Below, piece after piece: positions 16,063-25,336 of a stretch of DNA of 64,000 nucleotides. Positions within the stretch are counted from its first letter, which is position 1, and the number at the start of each line of letters is the position of its first letter. Source of the stretch: Planococcus sp. APC 4015 (GTDB lineage Bacteria > Actinomycetota > Actinomycetes > Actinomycetales > Microbacteriaceae). The stretch is from the NCBI GenBank assembly GCA_030407505.1, contig JASDDH010000014.1:1-64000 (forward strand), written 5' to 3'. Made by a program: the position numbers and the translations under genes. The notes under the pieces were generated by a model. The model made no database searches, had not been told where the DNA came from, and was given only the letters and a program-made list of their open reading frames with translations.

Positions 16063-17085
16063 TCAGCGTCCGAGGAGTCCGCGGTTGATCTGCCGCGCCC
16101 ACAGCGGGCCGCGATAGAGGAACGCCGAGTAGCCCTGCACGAGATCCGCGCCGGCAGCCTGTCGCTCGCGCACGTCGGCGGCGGTCTCCACTCCCCCGGC
16201 CGAGATGACGCAGAACTCCGCCGGCACCGCGGAACGCACCAGTCGGAGCACCTCGAGCGCGCGCTTCTTGAGGGGGGCGCCCGAGAGACCACCCGCACCC
16301 GCCGCGGCGACGACGTCATCGGGTGTCGTCAGACCTTCGCGCGAGATGGTGGTGTTGGTCGCGATGATGCCGGCAAGTCCCGCATCGACGGCGAGGGCGG
16401 CGATCGCGAGCACCTCATCGTCGTCGAGGTCGGGAGCGATCTTGACCAGGAGCGGAGTGGCACCGGCGGCGGCGAGAACCGCCTCCAGAAGCGGCCGCAG
16501 GGTCTCGACGGCCTGCAGCCCCCGCAGGCCGGGGGTGTTGGGAGACGAGACGTTCACGACGAGGTAGTCGGCGAGCGGCGCGAGCCGCGTCGCGCTGCGG
16601 ACGTAGTCGGCCGTGGCGTCCTCGACGTCGACGACCCGGCTCTTGCCGATGTTCACACCCAGCACGGCACGCTTCGAGCGGCGACGGAGCGACGTGAGAC
16701 GCTTGGCCGCGGCATCCGCCCCCCGGTTGTTGAAGCCCATCCGGTTCACGACCGCGCGATCGGCGATGAGGCGGAAGAGCCTCGGCCGGGGGTTGCCGTC
16801 CTGCGGGATCGCCGTGACGGTGCCGACCTCCACGTGGCCGAAGCCGAGCGCCCACAGACCTTGGGCCCCGGTGACGTTCTTGTCGAAGCCGGCGGCCACG
16901 CCGAAGGGCGAATCGAACTTCAGGCCGAGGGCACGGGTGCGCAGCGACGGGTCGGGCTTGGTCAGCGCGCGCGGCGCCCACGAGAGCGCGGGGAGCCCCA
17001 GCATCCGGATCACGGCCATACCCGCGTGATGCGCGGTCTCGGGATCCATGCGGGAGAGGACGACGCGGAACAGGAAGGGATACAT
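16063..17085 (-). CDS. pyrD: dihydroorotate dehydrogenase (quinone), class 2
   Basis: Fourth step of pyrimidine synthesis, coupled to the menaquinone pool. The 340-residue protein has the class 2 N-terminal membrane-association helix (MYPFLFRVVLSRMDPETAHH), then FMN/orotate motifs AAGFDKNVTGAQGL, NRMGFNNRGADA, VVNVSSPNTPGLR (catalytic Ser), KIAPDL and ISAGGVETAADV, with VQGYSAFLYRGP near the end. The open frame runs on to 17502, but ATG 17085 is the family start and lies seven bases after TAGCCT (leaderless). Confidence 0.95.
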   Translation of the reverse strand: MYPFLFRVVLSRMDPETAHHAGMAVIRMLGLPALSWAPRALTKPDPSLRTRALGLKFDSPFGVAAGFDKNVTGAQGLWALGFGHVEVGTVTAIPQDGNPRPRLFRLIADRAVVNRMGFNNRGADAAAKRLTSLRRRSKRAVLGVNIGKSRVVDVEDATADYVRSATRLAPLADYLVVNVSSPNTPGLRGLQAVETLRPLLEAVLAAAGATPLLVKIAPDLDDDEVLAIAALAVDAGLAGIIATNTTISREGLTTPDDVVAAAGAGGLSGAPLKKRALEVLRLVRSAVPAEFCVISAGGVETAADVRERQAAGADLVQGYSAFLYRGPLWARQINRGLLGR

Positions 17086-17092
17086 CCCGACC

Positions 17093-17098
17093 AGGCTA
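17093..17098 (-). promoter_or_regulatory. -10 hexamer TAGCCT for pyrD (leaderless)
   Basis: TAGCCT on the minus strand ends seven bases before ATG 17085. It supports both the chosen start and a leaderless mRNA. Confidence 0.55.
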
Positions 17099-17114
17099 CC
17101 GGGACCGGCCGCGC

Positions 17115-17591
17115 TCAGTCCTCCGGGGTGAGCGGGGCCGGCGCTGCGTGGTCGGCGCGCAGCTGCGAGATGGCGAGTTCGAAGTCCTCGAGCGAGTCGA
17201 AGGCCCGATAGACGCTCGCGAAGCGAAGGTACGCGACCTCGTCGAGCTCGCGGAGGGGTCCGAGGATCGCCAGGCCGATCTCGTTGGCGTCGAGCTGCGA
17301 CGAGCCGGTCTGCCGCACGGATTCCTCGACCCGCTGAGCGAGCACCGCGAGATCGCCTTCGGTCACCGGGCGGCCCTGACAGGCCTTGCGGACGCCCGAC
17401 ATGACCTTCTCGCGACTGAACGGCTCCATGACGCCCGAGCGCTTGATGACGTTGAGGCTCGCGGTCTCGACCGTCGTGAAGCGCCCCCCGCACTGCGGAC
17501 ACTGTCTGCGGCGACGGATGCTGAGACCGTCGTCGCTCGTGCGGGAGTCGATGACGCGTGAATCGGGATGACGACAGAACGGGCAGTGCAT
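17115..17591 (-). CDS. nrdR: transcriptional repressor NrdR
   Basis: A 158-residue zinc-ribbon/ATP-cone repressor of ribonucleotide reductase genes. The N-terminal zinc ribbon is [17 protein letters not shown] ... [12 protein letters not shown], with the paired Cys residues intact, and the ATP-cone covers about 48-138 ([16 protein letters not shown] at its start). No nrd genes are in the window. A TAGTCT hexamer nine bases before the ATG overlaps the hisD stop codon and suggests a private promoter with a 2-3 base leader. Confidence 0.95.
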   Translation of the reverse strand: MHCPFCRHPDSRVIDSRTSDDGLSIRRRRQCPQCGGRFTTVETASLNVIKRSGVMEPFSREKVMSGVRKACQGRPVTEGDLAVLAQRVEESVRQTGSSQLDANEIGLAILGPLRELDEVAYLRFASVYRAFDSLEDFELAISQLRADHAAPAPLTPED

Positions 17592-17600
17592 GGGAAGCCC

Positions 17601-17606
17601 AGACTA
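17601..17606 (-). promoter_or_regulatory. -10 hexamer TAGTCT for nrdR
   Basis: TAGTCT on the minus strand lies nine bases before ATG 17591 and includes the TAG stop of hisD (17604-17606). A near-leaderless transcript is inferred. Confidence 0.4.
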
Positions 17607-18905
17607 ACCCGGGAAGCGCGCCTCGACGGCCTCGCCGTGGGCCGGCAGCTGCTCGGCCTCGGCGAGGGTGACGATGGCCTCGCGCACCTCGGCCAGCGCG
17701 GCTCGGTCGTAGTGGATGACCTGCTGCGGACGCAGGAACGTCGCCGCCGACAGACCGGCTGCGTAGCGTGCCTGACCGCCGGTCGGCAGCACGTGGTTCG
17801 AGCCGGCGAGGTAGTCGCCGAGACTCACCGGCGAATCGGGTCCGACGAACACCGCGCCCGCGTGCACGAAGCGCTCGGGTCGCGGGTCGGCGAGGTGAAG
17901 CTCCAGGTGCTCCGGCGCATAGGCGTTGCTGAACGCGGTCGCCGCTTCGACGTCGTCGACGAGGACGATGGCGGATTGCGTGCCCCTCAGCGCCGTCTCG
18001 ACCCGCACCGCGTGACGGGTCAGCGGCGCACGGCGAGCGATCTCATCGGCGACGGCCGCCGCGAGCGGCGCGGAGTCCGTCACCAGCACCGCAGAGGCCT
18101 GCTCGTCGTGCTCGGCCTGACTGATGAGGTCGGCGGCGATGAGGCCGGGGTCGGCCGCGGCATCCGCCACGATCAGGATCTCGGTCGCACCCGCCTCGGA
18201 ATCGGTGCCGACACGACCGGCGACGGCGCGCTTGGCGGCGGCGACGAAATTGTTGCCGGGCCCGGTCACGACGTCGACGGGTTCGAGTCCGAGAGAGGCC
18301 ACACCCCACGCGAAGGCGCCGATCGCACCGGCGCCGCCCATCGCGTAGACCTCATCGACCTGCAGCAGCCGAGCCGCCGCGAGGATGACGGGGTGGACGC
18401 GTCCGTCGTGGTCGCGCTGCGGCGGAGACGCCAGCGCGATGCGCTCGACGCCCGCGACCTGCGCCGGAACGACGTTCATCACGACGCTCGAGGGATAGAC
18501 CGCCTTGCCGCCCGGCACGTAGAGGCCCACACGGCGCACCGGCTGCCACCGCTGCAGCACCCGGGCGCCGGGGGCGAGCTCCGTGACGACGGGGGACGGC
18601 ACCTGGGCGGCGGATGCCGCGCGCACACGCGCGATCGCTTCGTCCAGAGCCCGTCGCACTGACGGCTCGAGTCCGTCCAGAGCCTCGTCGAGGTGGGAGT
18701 CCGGCACGCGGATCGCGTGGTCGTCGACCCCGTCGAATCGCCGGGCCTGATCCCGGAGGGCGGCCTCGCCGTCGGCGGCGACGTCGGCGACGAGACGTGA
18801 AGCGACGGCGACGGCCTCGTCGCGGGCGGCGACGGCGCGCGGAACGGCGGCGAGAAGCTCGGCGGGCGAATGCGCGCGCCCGCGGAGGTCGATCGTGCGG
18901 AGCAT
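17604..18905 (-). CDS. hisD: histidinol dehydrogenase
   Basis: Performs the last two oxidations of histidine synthesis (histidinol to histidine, NAD and zinc dependent). The 433-residue protein carries GPGNNFVAAAKRAVAG, the zinc/catalytic segment ISQAEHDEQA and YAPEHLELH. No other his genes follow; nrdR follows 12 bases downstream. ATG 18905 lies six bases after TAGCGT, so the transcript is probably leaderless. Confidence 0.95.
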   Translation of the reverse strand: MLRTIDLRGRAHSPAELLAAVPRAVAARDEAVAVASRLVADVAADGEAALRDQARRFDGVDDHAIRVPDSHLDEALDGLEPSVRRALDEAIARVRAASAAQVPSPVVTELAPGARVLQRWQPVRRVGLYVPGGKAVYPSSVVMNVVPAQVAGVERIALASPPQRDHDGRVHPVILAAARLLQVDEVYAMGGAGAIGAFAWGVASLGLEPVDVVTGPGNNFVAAAKRAVAGRVGTDSEAGATEILIVADAAADPGLIAADLISQAEHDEQASAVLVTDSAPLAAAVADEIARRAPLTRHAVRVETALRGTQSAIVLVDDVEAATAFSNAYAPEHLELHLADPRPERFVHAGAVFVGPDSPVSLGDYLAGSNHVLPTGGQARYAAGLSAATFLRPQQVIHYDRAALAEVREAIVTLAEAEQLPAHGEAVEARFPG

Positions 18906-18911
18906 CCTTCT

Positions 18912-18917
18912 ACGCTA
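18912..18917 (-). promoter_or_regulatory. -10 hexamer TAGCGT for hisD (leaderless)
   Basis: TAGCGT on the minus strand ends six bases before ATG 18905. It matches the TANNNT leaderless pattern. Confidence 0.5.
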
Positions 18918-18934
18918 ACGCGGCGCGCGGTACG

Positions 18935-19945
18935 TCAGCCGCGCGTGACGTTCGAGACGTCGAGCAGGTGCCCGACACGACCGTCTTCGTGACGCACGAG
19001 GAAGCGGTCGCCGTGATCCTCGACGACGAGAGCCCACGCCGTGGGTCCGATGCGGAAGATCGACTGCCCCGCCTCGTCGACGACATCGCGTTCTTCGGGA
19101 GCAAGCGCCCAGAACGCCTGGTAGCGGACGGGTGCGATCGGAGTCGTGTCGTCGAGCTCGACCGGGGCGTAGGTGTCACGCGCCTGCGCGGGCGCCCAGT
19201 CCGAGCCGTCGGCGACGGGCTCGGCCGTGTAGGACGGCTCACCGTCCGAGCTCGCGTCGTGGGCCTCGCTCTCGGCCACCGGCGCGTACGGCTGCTCGGC
19301 CTGCGGCTCTGCTTCGGCGCGGGGCGCGCGGGCGGGCCGCGGCGAGACGGCGCGGACGGGGCGTGCGTTGCGGTGGGCCGGCACGTCGCGGCGTCCGCGG
19401 AAGTCCTCGGCGAACGGCGGGATGAGCGGCGCGAACACGGTGAGCACGACGCCCGCGAGCATCAGGAACAGCGACACCCAGATGACCCAGGAGCGCAGCC
19501 AGACGCCACCGGCGATGGAGAACGCGATCGTCTCCCAGACGATCTGCAGCCAGATGACCGCCGAGACCGAGAATGCGACCGACGCGAACTGATCGATGCC
19601 GAGCGATCCCACGCGGCGGATGCCGTCGGGTGACAGGCGGCGCAGCCCGAGGAGGAACACAGCCACCGTCGGAAGGCCGATGGTGAGGATCCAGCCCAGG
19701 CCGCTCGTCCACACCGAGCCGAAGCCGAACAGCAGATCGCTGCCCGATCCCGGTGCGATGCTGACCGCGCCGACGGTGAAGAACGACACCACGAACGCCG
19801 CGAGCCAGATGCCGGCCAGCGAGACCTCGCGGATCGTGAAGGGGCCGACGCCGTACTGCGGCGACTCCTCGGTCTGGCTGTTCGCGTCGACGGGGGTGTC
19901 GATGTCGGATTCGGGCACGGTGGTCTGGTCCTGGTGATCGGTCAC
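18935..19945 (-). CDS. unrecognised membrane protein with C-terminal cytosolic domain
   Basis: A 336-residue protein of unknown function. Residues 1-35 are acidic and disordered (QDQTTVPESDIDTPVDANSQ). About 38-170 hold four or five hydrophobic helices, separated by a basic loop with RRLSPDGIRRVG. About 175-265 is a Pro/Ala/Glu-rich linker. The last 70 residues form a compact, probably beta-rich domain containing YQAFWALAPEERDVVDEAG and IFRIGPTAWALVVEDHG. GTG 19945 is preferred because GGAAGGA lies six bases upstream; the frame itself runs to 20017. It lies between dnaE and hisD, both cotranscribed in direction, with its own TAGGAT element. Confidence 0.7.
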   Translation of the reverse strand: MTDHQDQTTVPESDIDTPVDANSQTEESPQYGVGPFTIREVSLAGIWLAAFVVSFFTVGAVSIAPGSGSDLLFGFGSVWTSGLGWILTIGLPTVAVFLLGLRRLSPDGIRRVGSLGIDQFASVAFSVSAVIWLQIVWETIAFSIAGGVWLRSWVIWVSLFLMLAGVVLTVFAPLIPPFAEDFRGRRDVPAHRNARPVRAVSPRPARAPRAEAEPQAEQPYAPVAESEAHDASSDGEPSYTAEPVADGSDWAPAQARDTYAPVELDDTTPIAPVRYQAFWALAPEERDVVDEAGQSIFRIGPTAWALVVEDHGDRFLVRHEDGRVGHLLDVSNVTRG

Positions 19946-19979
19946 GATGTTCCTTCCGGTTCCCCGCAGGGGTTCCACG

Positions 19980-19985
19980 ATCCTA
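19980..19985 (-). promoter_or_regulatory. -10 hexamer TAGGAT for the 18935-19945 gene
   Basis: TAGGAT on the minus strand lies 34 bases before GTG 19945, with the GGAAGGA ribosome site in the leader. Confidence 0.4.
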
Positions 19986-20048
19986 CCCGCGGCCGATGTC
20001 CTGATCCGGTCGGCCACGGCGTGGCGCCGCCATCGGCGGGAGTGTTTC

Positions 20049-23000
20049 TCAGCCCAGGCACTGGGGGCCGAGCAGTCCTTTCAGATCTCCGAAGAGATCG
20101 GCGGTGACGGTCACCGGCAATGGCACCTCGAACACCTTCGCCGATGAGCCTTTGTACAGCTTGAGAGTCACTTCGGTGTCGCCGCGATGCCGGCCGAGCA
20201 CCTGCGCGAGCTCTCCGATCACCGATTCGGTCGCGCGATGCTCGGGCACGACGAGCAGGAGCGGGCCGGAGGCGTCCACGACCCCGAGATCAGGCGTGAA
20301 GACCGCTTGCGCGTGCAGGTTCATGCCGTCGTCGCGTCGCGACACGCGACCGCGGACGACCATGATCGAGTCGGCCACGAGCATCGACTGGAACTCGAGG
20401 TAGGTCTTGCCCATGAACATCACGGTGATCTCGCCGTTGAAGTCCTCGACGGTGATCATGCCGTAGGGGTTGCCGCTCTGCTTCGCCACCCGATGCTGGA
20501 CGCTCGTGATGAGACCTGCGACGGTCACCTGGTCGCCGTCATCGATCGTCTCGCTCGCGAGGAGATCGTGGATGCTGGTGGAGGCGTGCTTGGCGAGTGG
20601 GATCTCGAGACCGGCCAGAGGATGGTCGGAGACGTAGAGGCCGAGCATCTCGCGCTCGAACGCCAGTTTGTCCTTCTTCGTCCACTCCGGACGATCGGGC
20701 ACCTTGGCCACGGACTGCGGCTCGTCGTCGCCCCACAGGCTGTCGAAGTCGAAGCCGACCTCGCCGTTGGCCTCTCGTTTCTTGTCGAGCACCGCCTGCT
20801 CGGTGGCATCTTCGTGGATCTCCATGAGGGCACGCCGGGTCGCGCCGAGCGAGTCGAATGCGCCGGCCTTGATCAGCGACTCGACCGTGCGCTTGTTCGC
20901 GACGTGCACGGGGACCTTGCCGAGGAAGTCGTGGAAGTTCTCGAACGTCTGCTCGGCGCGCGAGGTCACGATGCCGTCCACGACGTTCGTCCCGACGTTC
21001 CGCACCGCGCCGAGCCCGAAACGGATGTCTTCGCCGACGGCGGCGAAGTAGCGGATGGATTCCCGCACGTCGGGTGGCAGCACCTTGATGCCCATCCGGC
21101 GGCACTCGTTCAGGTACACCGCGAGCTTGTCCTTCGCGTCCCCCACGCTCGTGAGCAGGGCCGCCATGTACTCGGCCGGGTAGTGCGCCTTCAGGAAGGC
21201 CGTCCAGTACGCGATCAGACCGTAGGCCGCGGAGTGCGCCTTGTTGAAGGCGTAGTCCGAGAAGGGCAGCAGGATGTCCCACAGCGACTTCACCGCGGCA
21301 TCCGAGTAGCCGCGCGAATGCATGCCGCCCTGGAAGCCCTCGTACTGCTTGTCGAGCTCGGACTTCTTCTTCTTGCCCATCGCGCGCCGCAGGATGTCGG
21401 CCTGGCCCAGGGTGAAGCCGGCGACGCGCTGCGCGATCGCCATCACCTGCTCCTGGTAGATGATCAGTCCGTAGCTCGTGTCGAGCAGGTCTGCGAGCGG
21501 CTCCTCGAGCTCAGGGTGGATCGGCGTGATCTCCTGCTGGCCGGTCTTTCGGAGCGCGTAGTTGATGTGCGAGTTCGCGCCCATCGGCCCCGGACGATAC
21601 AGGGCGATGACGGCCGAGATGTCTTCGAAGTTGTCGGGCCGCATCAGACGCAGCAGCGAGCGCATCGGCCCGCCGTCGAGCTGGAACACCCCGAGGGTGT
21701 CTCCGCGGGAGAGGAGCTCGTAGGCGGCGATGTCATCGAGCGCCAGGTCTTCCAGCACGAGATGCGTCCCACGGTTGGCCTCGATGTTGTCGAGCGCATC
21801 GTTGATGATCGTGAGGTTGCGCAGGCCCAGGAAGTCCATCTTGATCAGGCCCAGCGCCTCGCACGACGGGTAGTCGAACTGCGTGACGATCTGGCCGTCC
21901 TGCTCGCGCTTCATGATCGGGATGATGTCGATCAGCGGCTCGGACGACATGATGACGCCCGCCGCGTGCACGCCCCACTGCCGCTTGAGGTTCTCGATGC
22001 CGACGGCGGTGTCGAACACCGTCTTGGCCTCGGGATCGGTCTCGATCAGAGCGCGGAACTCCCCCGCCTCTTTGAAGCGCGGGTGCTCCTTGTCGAACAT
22101 GCCCTCGAGCGGCATGTCTTTGCCCATCACCGCCGGCGGCATGGCTTTCGTGAGCTTCTCGCCCATGCTGAACGGGAAGCCGAGCACACGGCCGGCATCC
22201 TTCAGAGCCTGCTTCGCCTTGATCGTGCCGTACGTGACGATCTGCGCCACCCGTTCGTCGCCGTACTTCTCGGTGACGTACTGGATGACCTCGCCACGGC
22301 GTCGATCGTCGAAGTCGACGTCGAAGTCGGGCATCGAGACACGGTCGGGGTTGAGGAAGCGCTCGAAGATGAGGCCGTGCTGCAAGGGGTCGAGATCGGT
22401 GATGCCCATCGCGTAGGCGGCCATCGATCCGGCGCCGGACCCACGTCCGGGGCCGACGCGGATGCCGTTGCGCTTGGCCCAGTTGATGAAGTCGGCGACG
22501 ACGAGGAAGTAGCCCGGGAACCCCATCTGCACGATGACGCCCGTCTCGTAGGCGGCCTGCGCACGCACCTCGTCGGGGATGCCACCCGGGTACCGCACGC
22601 CGAGGCCGGTCTCGACCTCTTTGACGAACCAGGACTCCTCGGTCTCGCCGGCGGGGACCGGGAACCGGGGCATGTAGTTGGCGCTCGTGTTGAACTCGAC
22701 CTCGCACCGCTCGGCGATGAGCAGCGTGTTGTCGCAGGCTTCGGGGTTGTCTCGGAAGATCTGCCGCATCTCGGCGGGGCTCTTGACGTAGTAGCCGTCG
22801 CCGTCGAACTTGAACCGCTTGGGGTCGTCGAGCGTCGAGCCGGACTGCACGCACAGCAGGGCTGCGTGGCTCGACGCGTCGTGCTGGTGCGTGTAATGGA
22901 GGTCGTTCGTGCCGACGAGCGGGATGCTCAGCTCTTTCGAGATCTTCAGAAGGTCGCTCATCACGCGGCGCTCGATAGACAGCCCGTGATCCATGATCTC

Positions 23001-23567
23001 GGCGAAGTAGTTCTCCTTGCCGAAGATGTCCTGGAACTCGGCGGCGGCCGCACGTGCGGCGTCGTACTGCCCCAGCCGCAGGCGCGTCTGCACCTCGCCC
23101 GACGGGCAACCGGTGGTCGCGATGAGCCCCTTGCTGTAGGTCTGGAGCAGCTCGCGGTCCATGCGGGGCTTGAAGTAGTACCCCTCCATGCTCGCCTTCG
23201 ACGACAGCCGGAACAGGTTGTGCATGCCCTCGGTGGATTGGGAGAGCAGCGTCATGTGGGTGTACGCGCCGGCACCCGAGACGTCGTCGTCGCTCTGCTC
23301 GGGCGTGCCCCACCGCACGCGCGAGCGATCGGTGCGGTGCGTGCCGGGAGTGACGTAGGCCTCGATGCCGATGATCGGCTTGATGCCGGCATCTTTCGCA
23401 GCCTTGTAGAACTCGAAGGCGGCGAACGTGTTGCCGTGGTCGGTCACGGCGATCGCGGGCATGCCCTGGCGCACCGCCTCTTGAACCATGGGACCGATGC
23501 GGGCCGCCCCGTCGAGCATCGAGTACTCGCTGTGCACGTGCAGGTGAACGAAAGAGTCGGATGCCAC
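20049..23567 (-). CDS. dnaE: DNA polymerase III subunit alpha
   Basis: The replicative polymerase, 1172 residues, of the DnaE1 type. Domains in order: N-terminal PHP domain (LHVHSEYSMLDG, VTDHGN; proofreading nuclease in actinobacteria), the C-family polymerase core with GRGSGAGS (about 373-380) and the catalytic aspartates in PDFDVDFDDRRR (about 411-422), a tandem HhH region, and a C-terminal OB fold (about 1000-1090). GTG 23567 lies six bases after TAGACT, so the message is probably leaderless. The whole opposite strand is open here as a base-composition artefact. Confidence 0.97.
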   Translation of the reverse strand: MASDSFVHLHVHSEYSMLDGAARIGPMVQEAVRQGMPAIAVTDHGNTFAAFEFYKAAKDAGIKPIIGIEAYVTPGTHRTDRSRVRWGTPEQSDDDVSGAGAYTHMTLLSQSTEGMHNLFRLSSKASMEGYYFKPRMDRELLQTYSKGLIATTGCPSGEVQTRLRLGQYDAARAAAAEFQDIFGKENYFAEIMDHGLSIERRVMSDLLKISKELSIPLVGTNDLHYTHQHDASSHAALLCVQSGSTLDDPKRFKFDGDGYYVKSPAEMRQIFRDNPEACDNTLLIAERCEVEFNTSANYMPRFPVPAGETEESWFVKEVETGLGVRYPGGIPDEVRAQAAYETGVIVQMGFPGYFLVVADFINWAKRNGIRVGPGRGSGAGSMAAYAMGITDLDPLQHGLIFERFLNPDRVSMPDFDVDFDDRRRGEVIQYVTEKYGDERVAQIVTYGTIKAKQALKDAGRVLGFPFSMGEKLTKAMPPAVMGKDMPLEGMFDKEHPRFKEAGEFRALIETDPEAKTVFDTAVGIENLKRQWGVHAAGVIMSSEPLIDIIPIMKREQDGQIVTQFDYPSCEALGLIKMDFLGLRNLTIINDALDNIEANRGTHLVLEDLALDDIAAYELLSRGDTLGVFQLDGGPMRSLLRLMRPDNFEDISAVIALYRPGPMGANSHINYALRKTGQQEITPIHPELEEPLADLLDTSYGLIIYQEQVMAIAQRVAGFTLGQADILRRAMGKKKKSELDKQYEGFQGGMHSRGYSDAAVKSLWDILLPFSDYAFNKAHSAAYGLIAYWTAFLKAHYPAEYMAALLTSVGDAKDKLAVYLNECRRMGIKVLPPDVRESIRYFAAVGEDIRFGLGAVRNVGTNVVDGIVTSRAEQTFENFHDFLGKVPVHVANKRTVESLIKAGAFDSLGATRRALMEIHEDATEQAVLDKKREANGEVGFDFDSLWGDDEPQSVAKVPDRPEWTKKDKLAFEREMLGLYVSDHPLAGLEIPLAKHASTSIHDLLASETIDDGDQVTVAGLITSVQHRVAKQSGNPYGMITVEDFNGEITVMFMGKTYLEFQSMLVADSIMVVRGRVSRRDDGMNLHAQAVFTPDLGVVDASGPLLLVVPEHRATESVIGELAQVLGRHRGDTEVTLKLYKGSSAKVFEVPLPVTVTADLFGDLKGLLGPQCLG

Positions 23568-23573
23568 ATGTCG

Positions 23574-23579
23574 AGTCTA
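23574..23579 (-). promoter_or_regulatory. -10 hexamer TAGACT for dnaE (leaderless)
   Basis: TAGACT on the minus strand ends six bases before GTG 23567, with no Shine-Dalgarno. Confidence 0.55.
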
Positions 23580-23708
23580 CGGAGGCCCCCGACATCGACG
23601 GCCTGACACCACGCACCGGCCGCCGACGACTACGGCAATCGGCCGCTCGACTACGCAAGAGCCCGCTGAGCGCCGTCTCGTGCCGGACGACGTTCGTACT
23701 GTCGAAGA

Positions 23709-23760
23709 GCGGCGCCGCGCTCGAGGCCTCCGTGGGGGATGTCGCCCGAGGCGGCGCCGC
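23709..23760. repeat. paired 10-base palindromes between GNAT gene and dnaE
   Basis: GCGGCGCCGC, itself a palindrome, occurs at 23709-23718 and again at 23751-23760, so the copies can pair with each other or fold alone. They lie just beyond the 3' end of the acetyltransferase gene and may act as its terminator. The rest of 23568-23772 shows nothing I can assign. Confidence 0.35.
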
Positions 23761-23772
23761 GACCTGACGTGC

Positions 23773-24345
23773 TCAGTTCGTGAGATCCAGGCGCATCAGG
23801 ACGCGCGGGAACCCGTTGAGCACAGATTCGGTATCGGCCGCCTTGCGGAAGCCGGCCTTCTGGAAGAGGGCACGCGTGCCGACGTACGCCATCGTGAGAT
23901 CGACCTTCTCGCCCCCGTTGTCGACCGGATAGCCCTCGATGGCGGGGGCGCCGCCGTCTCGGGCGAACTGCACCGCTCCCTCGAGCAGCGCGTGCGAGAT
24001 GCCCTGCCCACGGTGACCCGGCCGGACGCGGATGCACCACACGCTCCACACGTCCAGGTCGTCGACGTGCGGGATCCTGCGGTTCGTCGCGAACGACGTG
24101 TCCGCGCGCGGATGCACCGCCGCCCATCCGACGACGTCGTCGCCGTCGTAGGCCAGAACACCGGGCGGGCCCTCGCGCAGGAGCTGCTCGACCCTGCGAC
24201 CACGCTCCTGACGGTGGAGCGCCTGATTCTCCTTCGACGTCACGCGGTAGCTCAGACACCAGCACACGTCGGAGTCCGGCTTCTTCGGACCGACCATCGT
24301 CGCGATGTCGGCGAAGCGTGCGGCGGGGACGACCTCGATGCCCAT
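23773..24345 (-). CDS. GNAT family N-acetyltransferase
   Basis: A 190-residue protein. The acetyl-CoA pyrophosphate-binding loop is seen in IRVRPGHRGQGISHALLEGA (R/Q-x-x-G-x-G/A), preceded by a beta strand with WSVWCIRVRP and followed by AYVGTRALFQKAGFRKA, the usual C-terminal GNAT strand-helix. The N-terminal part includes two Cys (VCWCLSYR), unusual but not diagnostic. ATG 24345 was chosen because the upstream 39 codons lack conserved sequence. The substrate is unknown. It is separated from the anti-sigma-like gene by 34 bases. Confidence 0.8.
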   Translation of the reverse strand: MGIEVVPAARFADIATMVGPKKPDSDVCWCLSYRVTSKENQALHRQERGRRVEQLLREGPPGVLAYDGDDVVGWAAVHPRADTSFATNRRIPHVDDLDVWSVWCIRVRPGHRGQGISHALLEGAVQFARDGGAPAIEGYPVDNGGEKVDLTMAYVGTRALFQKAGFRKAADTESVLNGFPRVLMRLDLTN

Positions 24346-24379
24346 ACGACCACTGTGGCACCGGCTTCCGACATCCCAC

Positions 24380-25336
24380 TCACCCGATGCGGAGTCCTTC
24401 CTCCACGTCGACCACGCGCACGGGGTCCTCGTAGACGTAGTTCCAGACGGAGCGGTCGCCAAGTGGCCGATCGAGCTCCACGGTGTACGGCGTCCATGGA
24501 TTGCCGGGGCAGGTAGCCATGCCAGTTTCGACCCTGACCCCGACGATGAGCCTCACCTCATCGCCCGTCTCCTCGAGCGAGACGAGTTCGACTCTGCCCT
24601 GTGCGGAGTCGCCACCCGCGCAGCCCTGCTCCATGACGAGCAGGTGAAGGGCCGTCGAGTCGGGGGCTGCGGAGTGCGACGGGTCCAGGGCGATCGAGGC
24701 GACGCCCACACGCACCCCGAGATCGACCTGCAGACGGCACCAGTTGTAGGTCGCGAAGCGCCAGGCGCCCCCGGCATCCCGATCGAGGACGTACTCCTTG
24801 TAGTGCTCGCCGGGCGCGCCCCACTCCCCGGCCACGTCGTTGCGGATGAGCGAGATGCGGTCCGGCGTGTCGTCGACCACGATCCAACTCCCGGCATCGG
24901 CGGTGATGCTCGCGCCGCCCGCATCCAGAGCTGCCAGCACGTCGGCGTCCAGCGTGTCGGCGTAGACCGGGTCGGCGAGCACCTCCGCGGGCACGTTGAC
25001 CACGGCGCAGCGGAACGTCTGCCGCAGCGCTGCGGACGGAGGCGGGGTGGATGTCGAGGTGGCGACCGGCGCCGTGATGCGCCCGACGTCCGCATTGCGG
25101 GCGATCGCCCACGTGCCGAGGGAGATCCCCGCGACGGCGACCACCGCGACGGCGACGCCGACGGCCCGCGAGAGCCTTCGACGATGCCGTCCGCGGCGCG
25201 GCGCATGATCCGCGGAGCGTGAGGATCCGTTCTCCTGCGCGATCTGCGCCAGAAGCACCGCGCGCGCAGCGGACACCTCGGACTCGGAGGGTCGATCATC
25301 GGGTGCGAGGTCGCGGATGCGATCACTGAAGTCCAT
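24380..25336 (-). CDS. membrane protein paired with sigma factor (putative anti-sigma)
   Basis: A 318-residue single-pass protein. A short acidic cytosolic region (1-45), a basic stretch (RRGRHRRRLSR, about 47-57) and one helix (58-78) are followed by an extracytoplasmic Thr/Pro linker and a 230-residue domain with several Cys. Its start overlaps the sigma-factor gene by 14 bases, which is the classic sigma/anti-sigma arrangement. The cytosolic part lacks a recognisable zinc HxxxCxxC anti-sigma motif, so regulation of the sigma factor is inferred from context only. The large external domain may sense an envelope signal. Confidence 0.65.
   Translation of the reverse strand: MDFSDRIRDLAPDDRPSESEVSAARAVLLAQIAQENGSSRSADHAPRRGRHRRRLSRAVGVAVAVVAVAGISLGTWAIARNADVGRITAPVATSTSTPPPSAALRQTFRCAVVNVPAEVLADPVYADTLDADVLAALDAGGASITADAGSWIVVDDTPDRISLIRNDVAGEWGAPGEHYKEYVLDRDAGGAWRFATYNWCRLQVDLGVRVGVASIALDPSHSAAPDSTALHLLVMEQGCAGGDSAQGRVELVSLEETGDEVRLIVGVRVETGMATCPGNPWTPYTVELDRPLGDRSVWNYVYEDPVRVVDVEEGLRIG

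Noticed and set aside
20187..23606. Open frame of about 1140 codons on the plus strand opposite dnaE
   Set aside because: Composition artefact of G+C-rich codon structure: the antisense frame of a long gene stays open. The product is low-complexity (Arg/Asp/Val/His rich) with no domain.
23568..23772. Possible small gene between dnaE and the acetyltransferase gene
   Set aside because: Short frames exist but lack a ribosome site, plausible composition or recognisable sequence.
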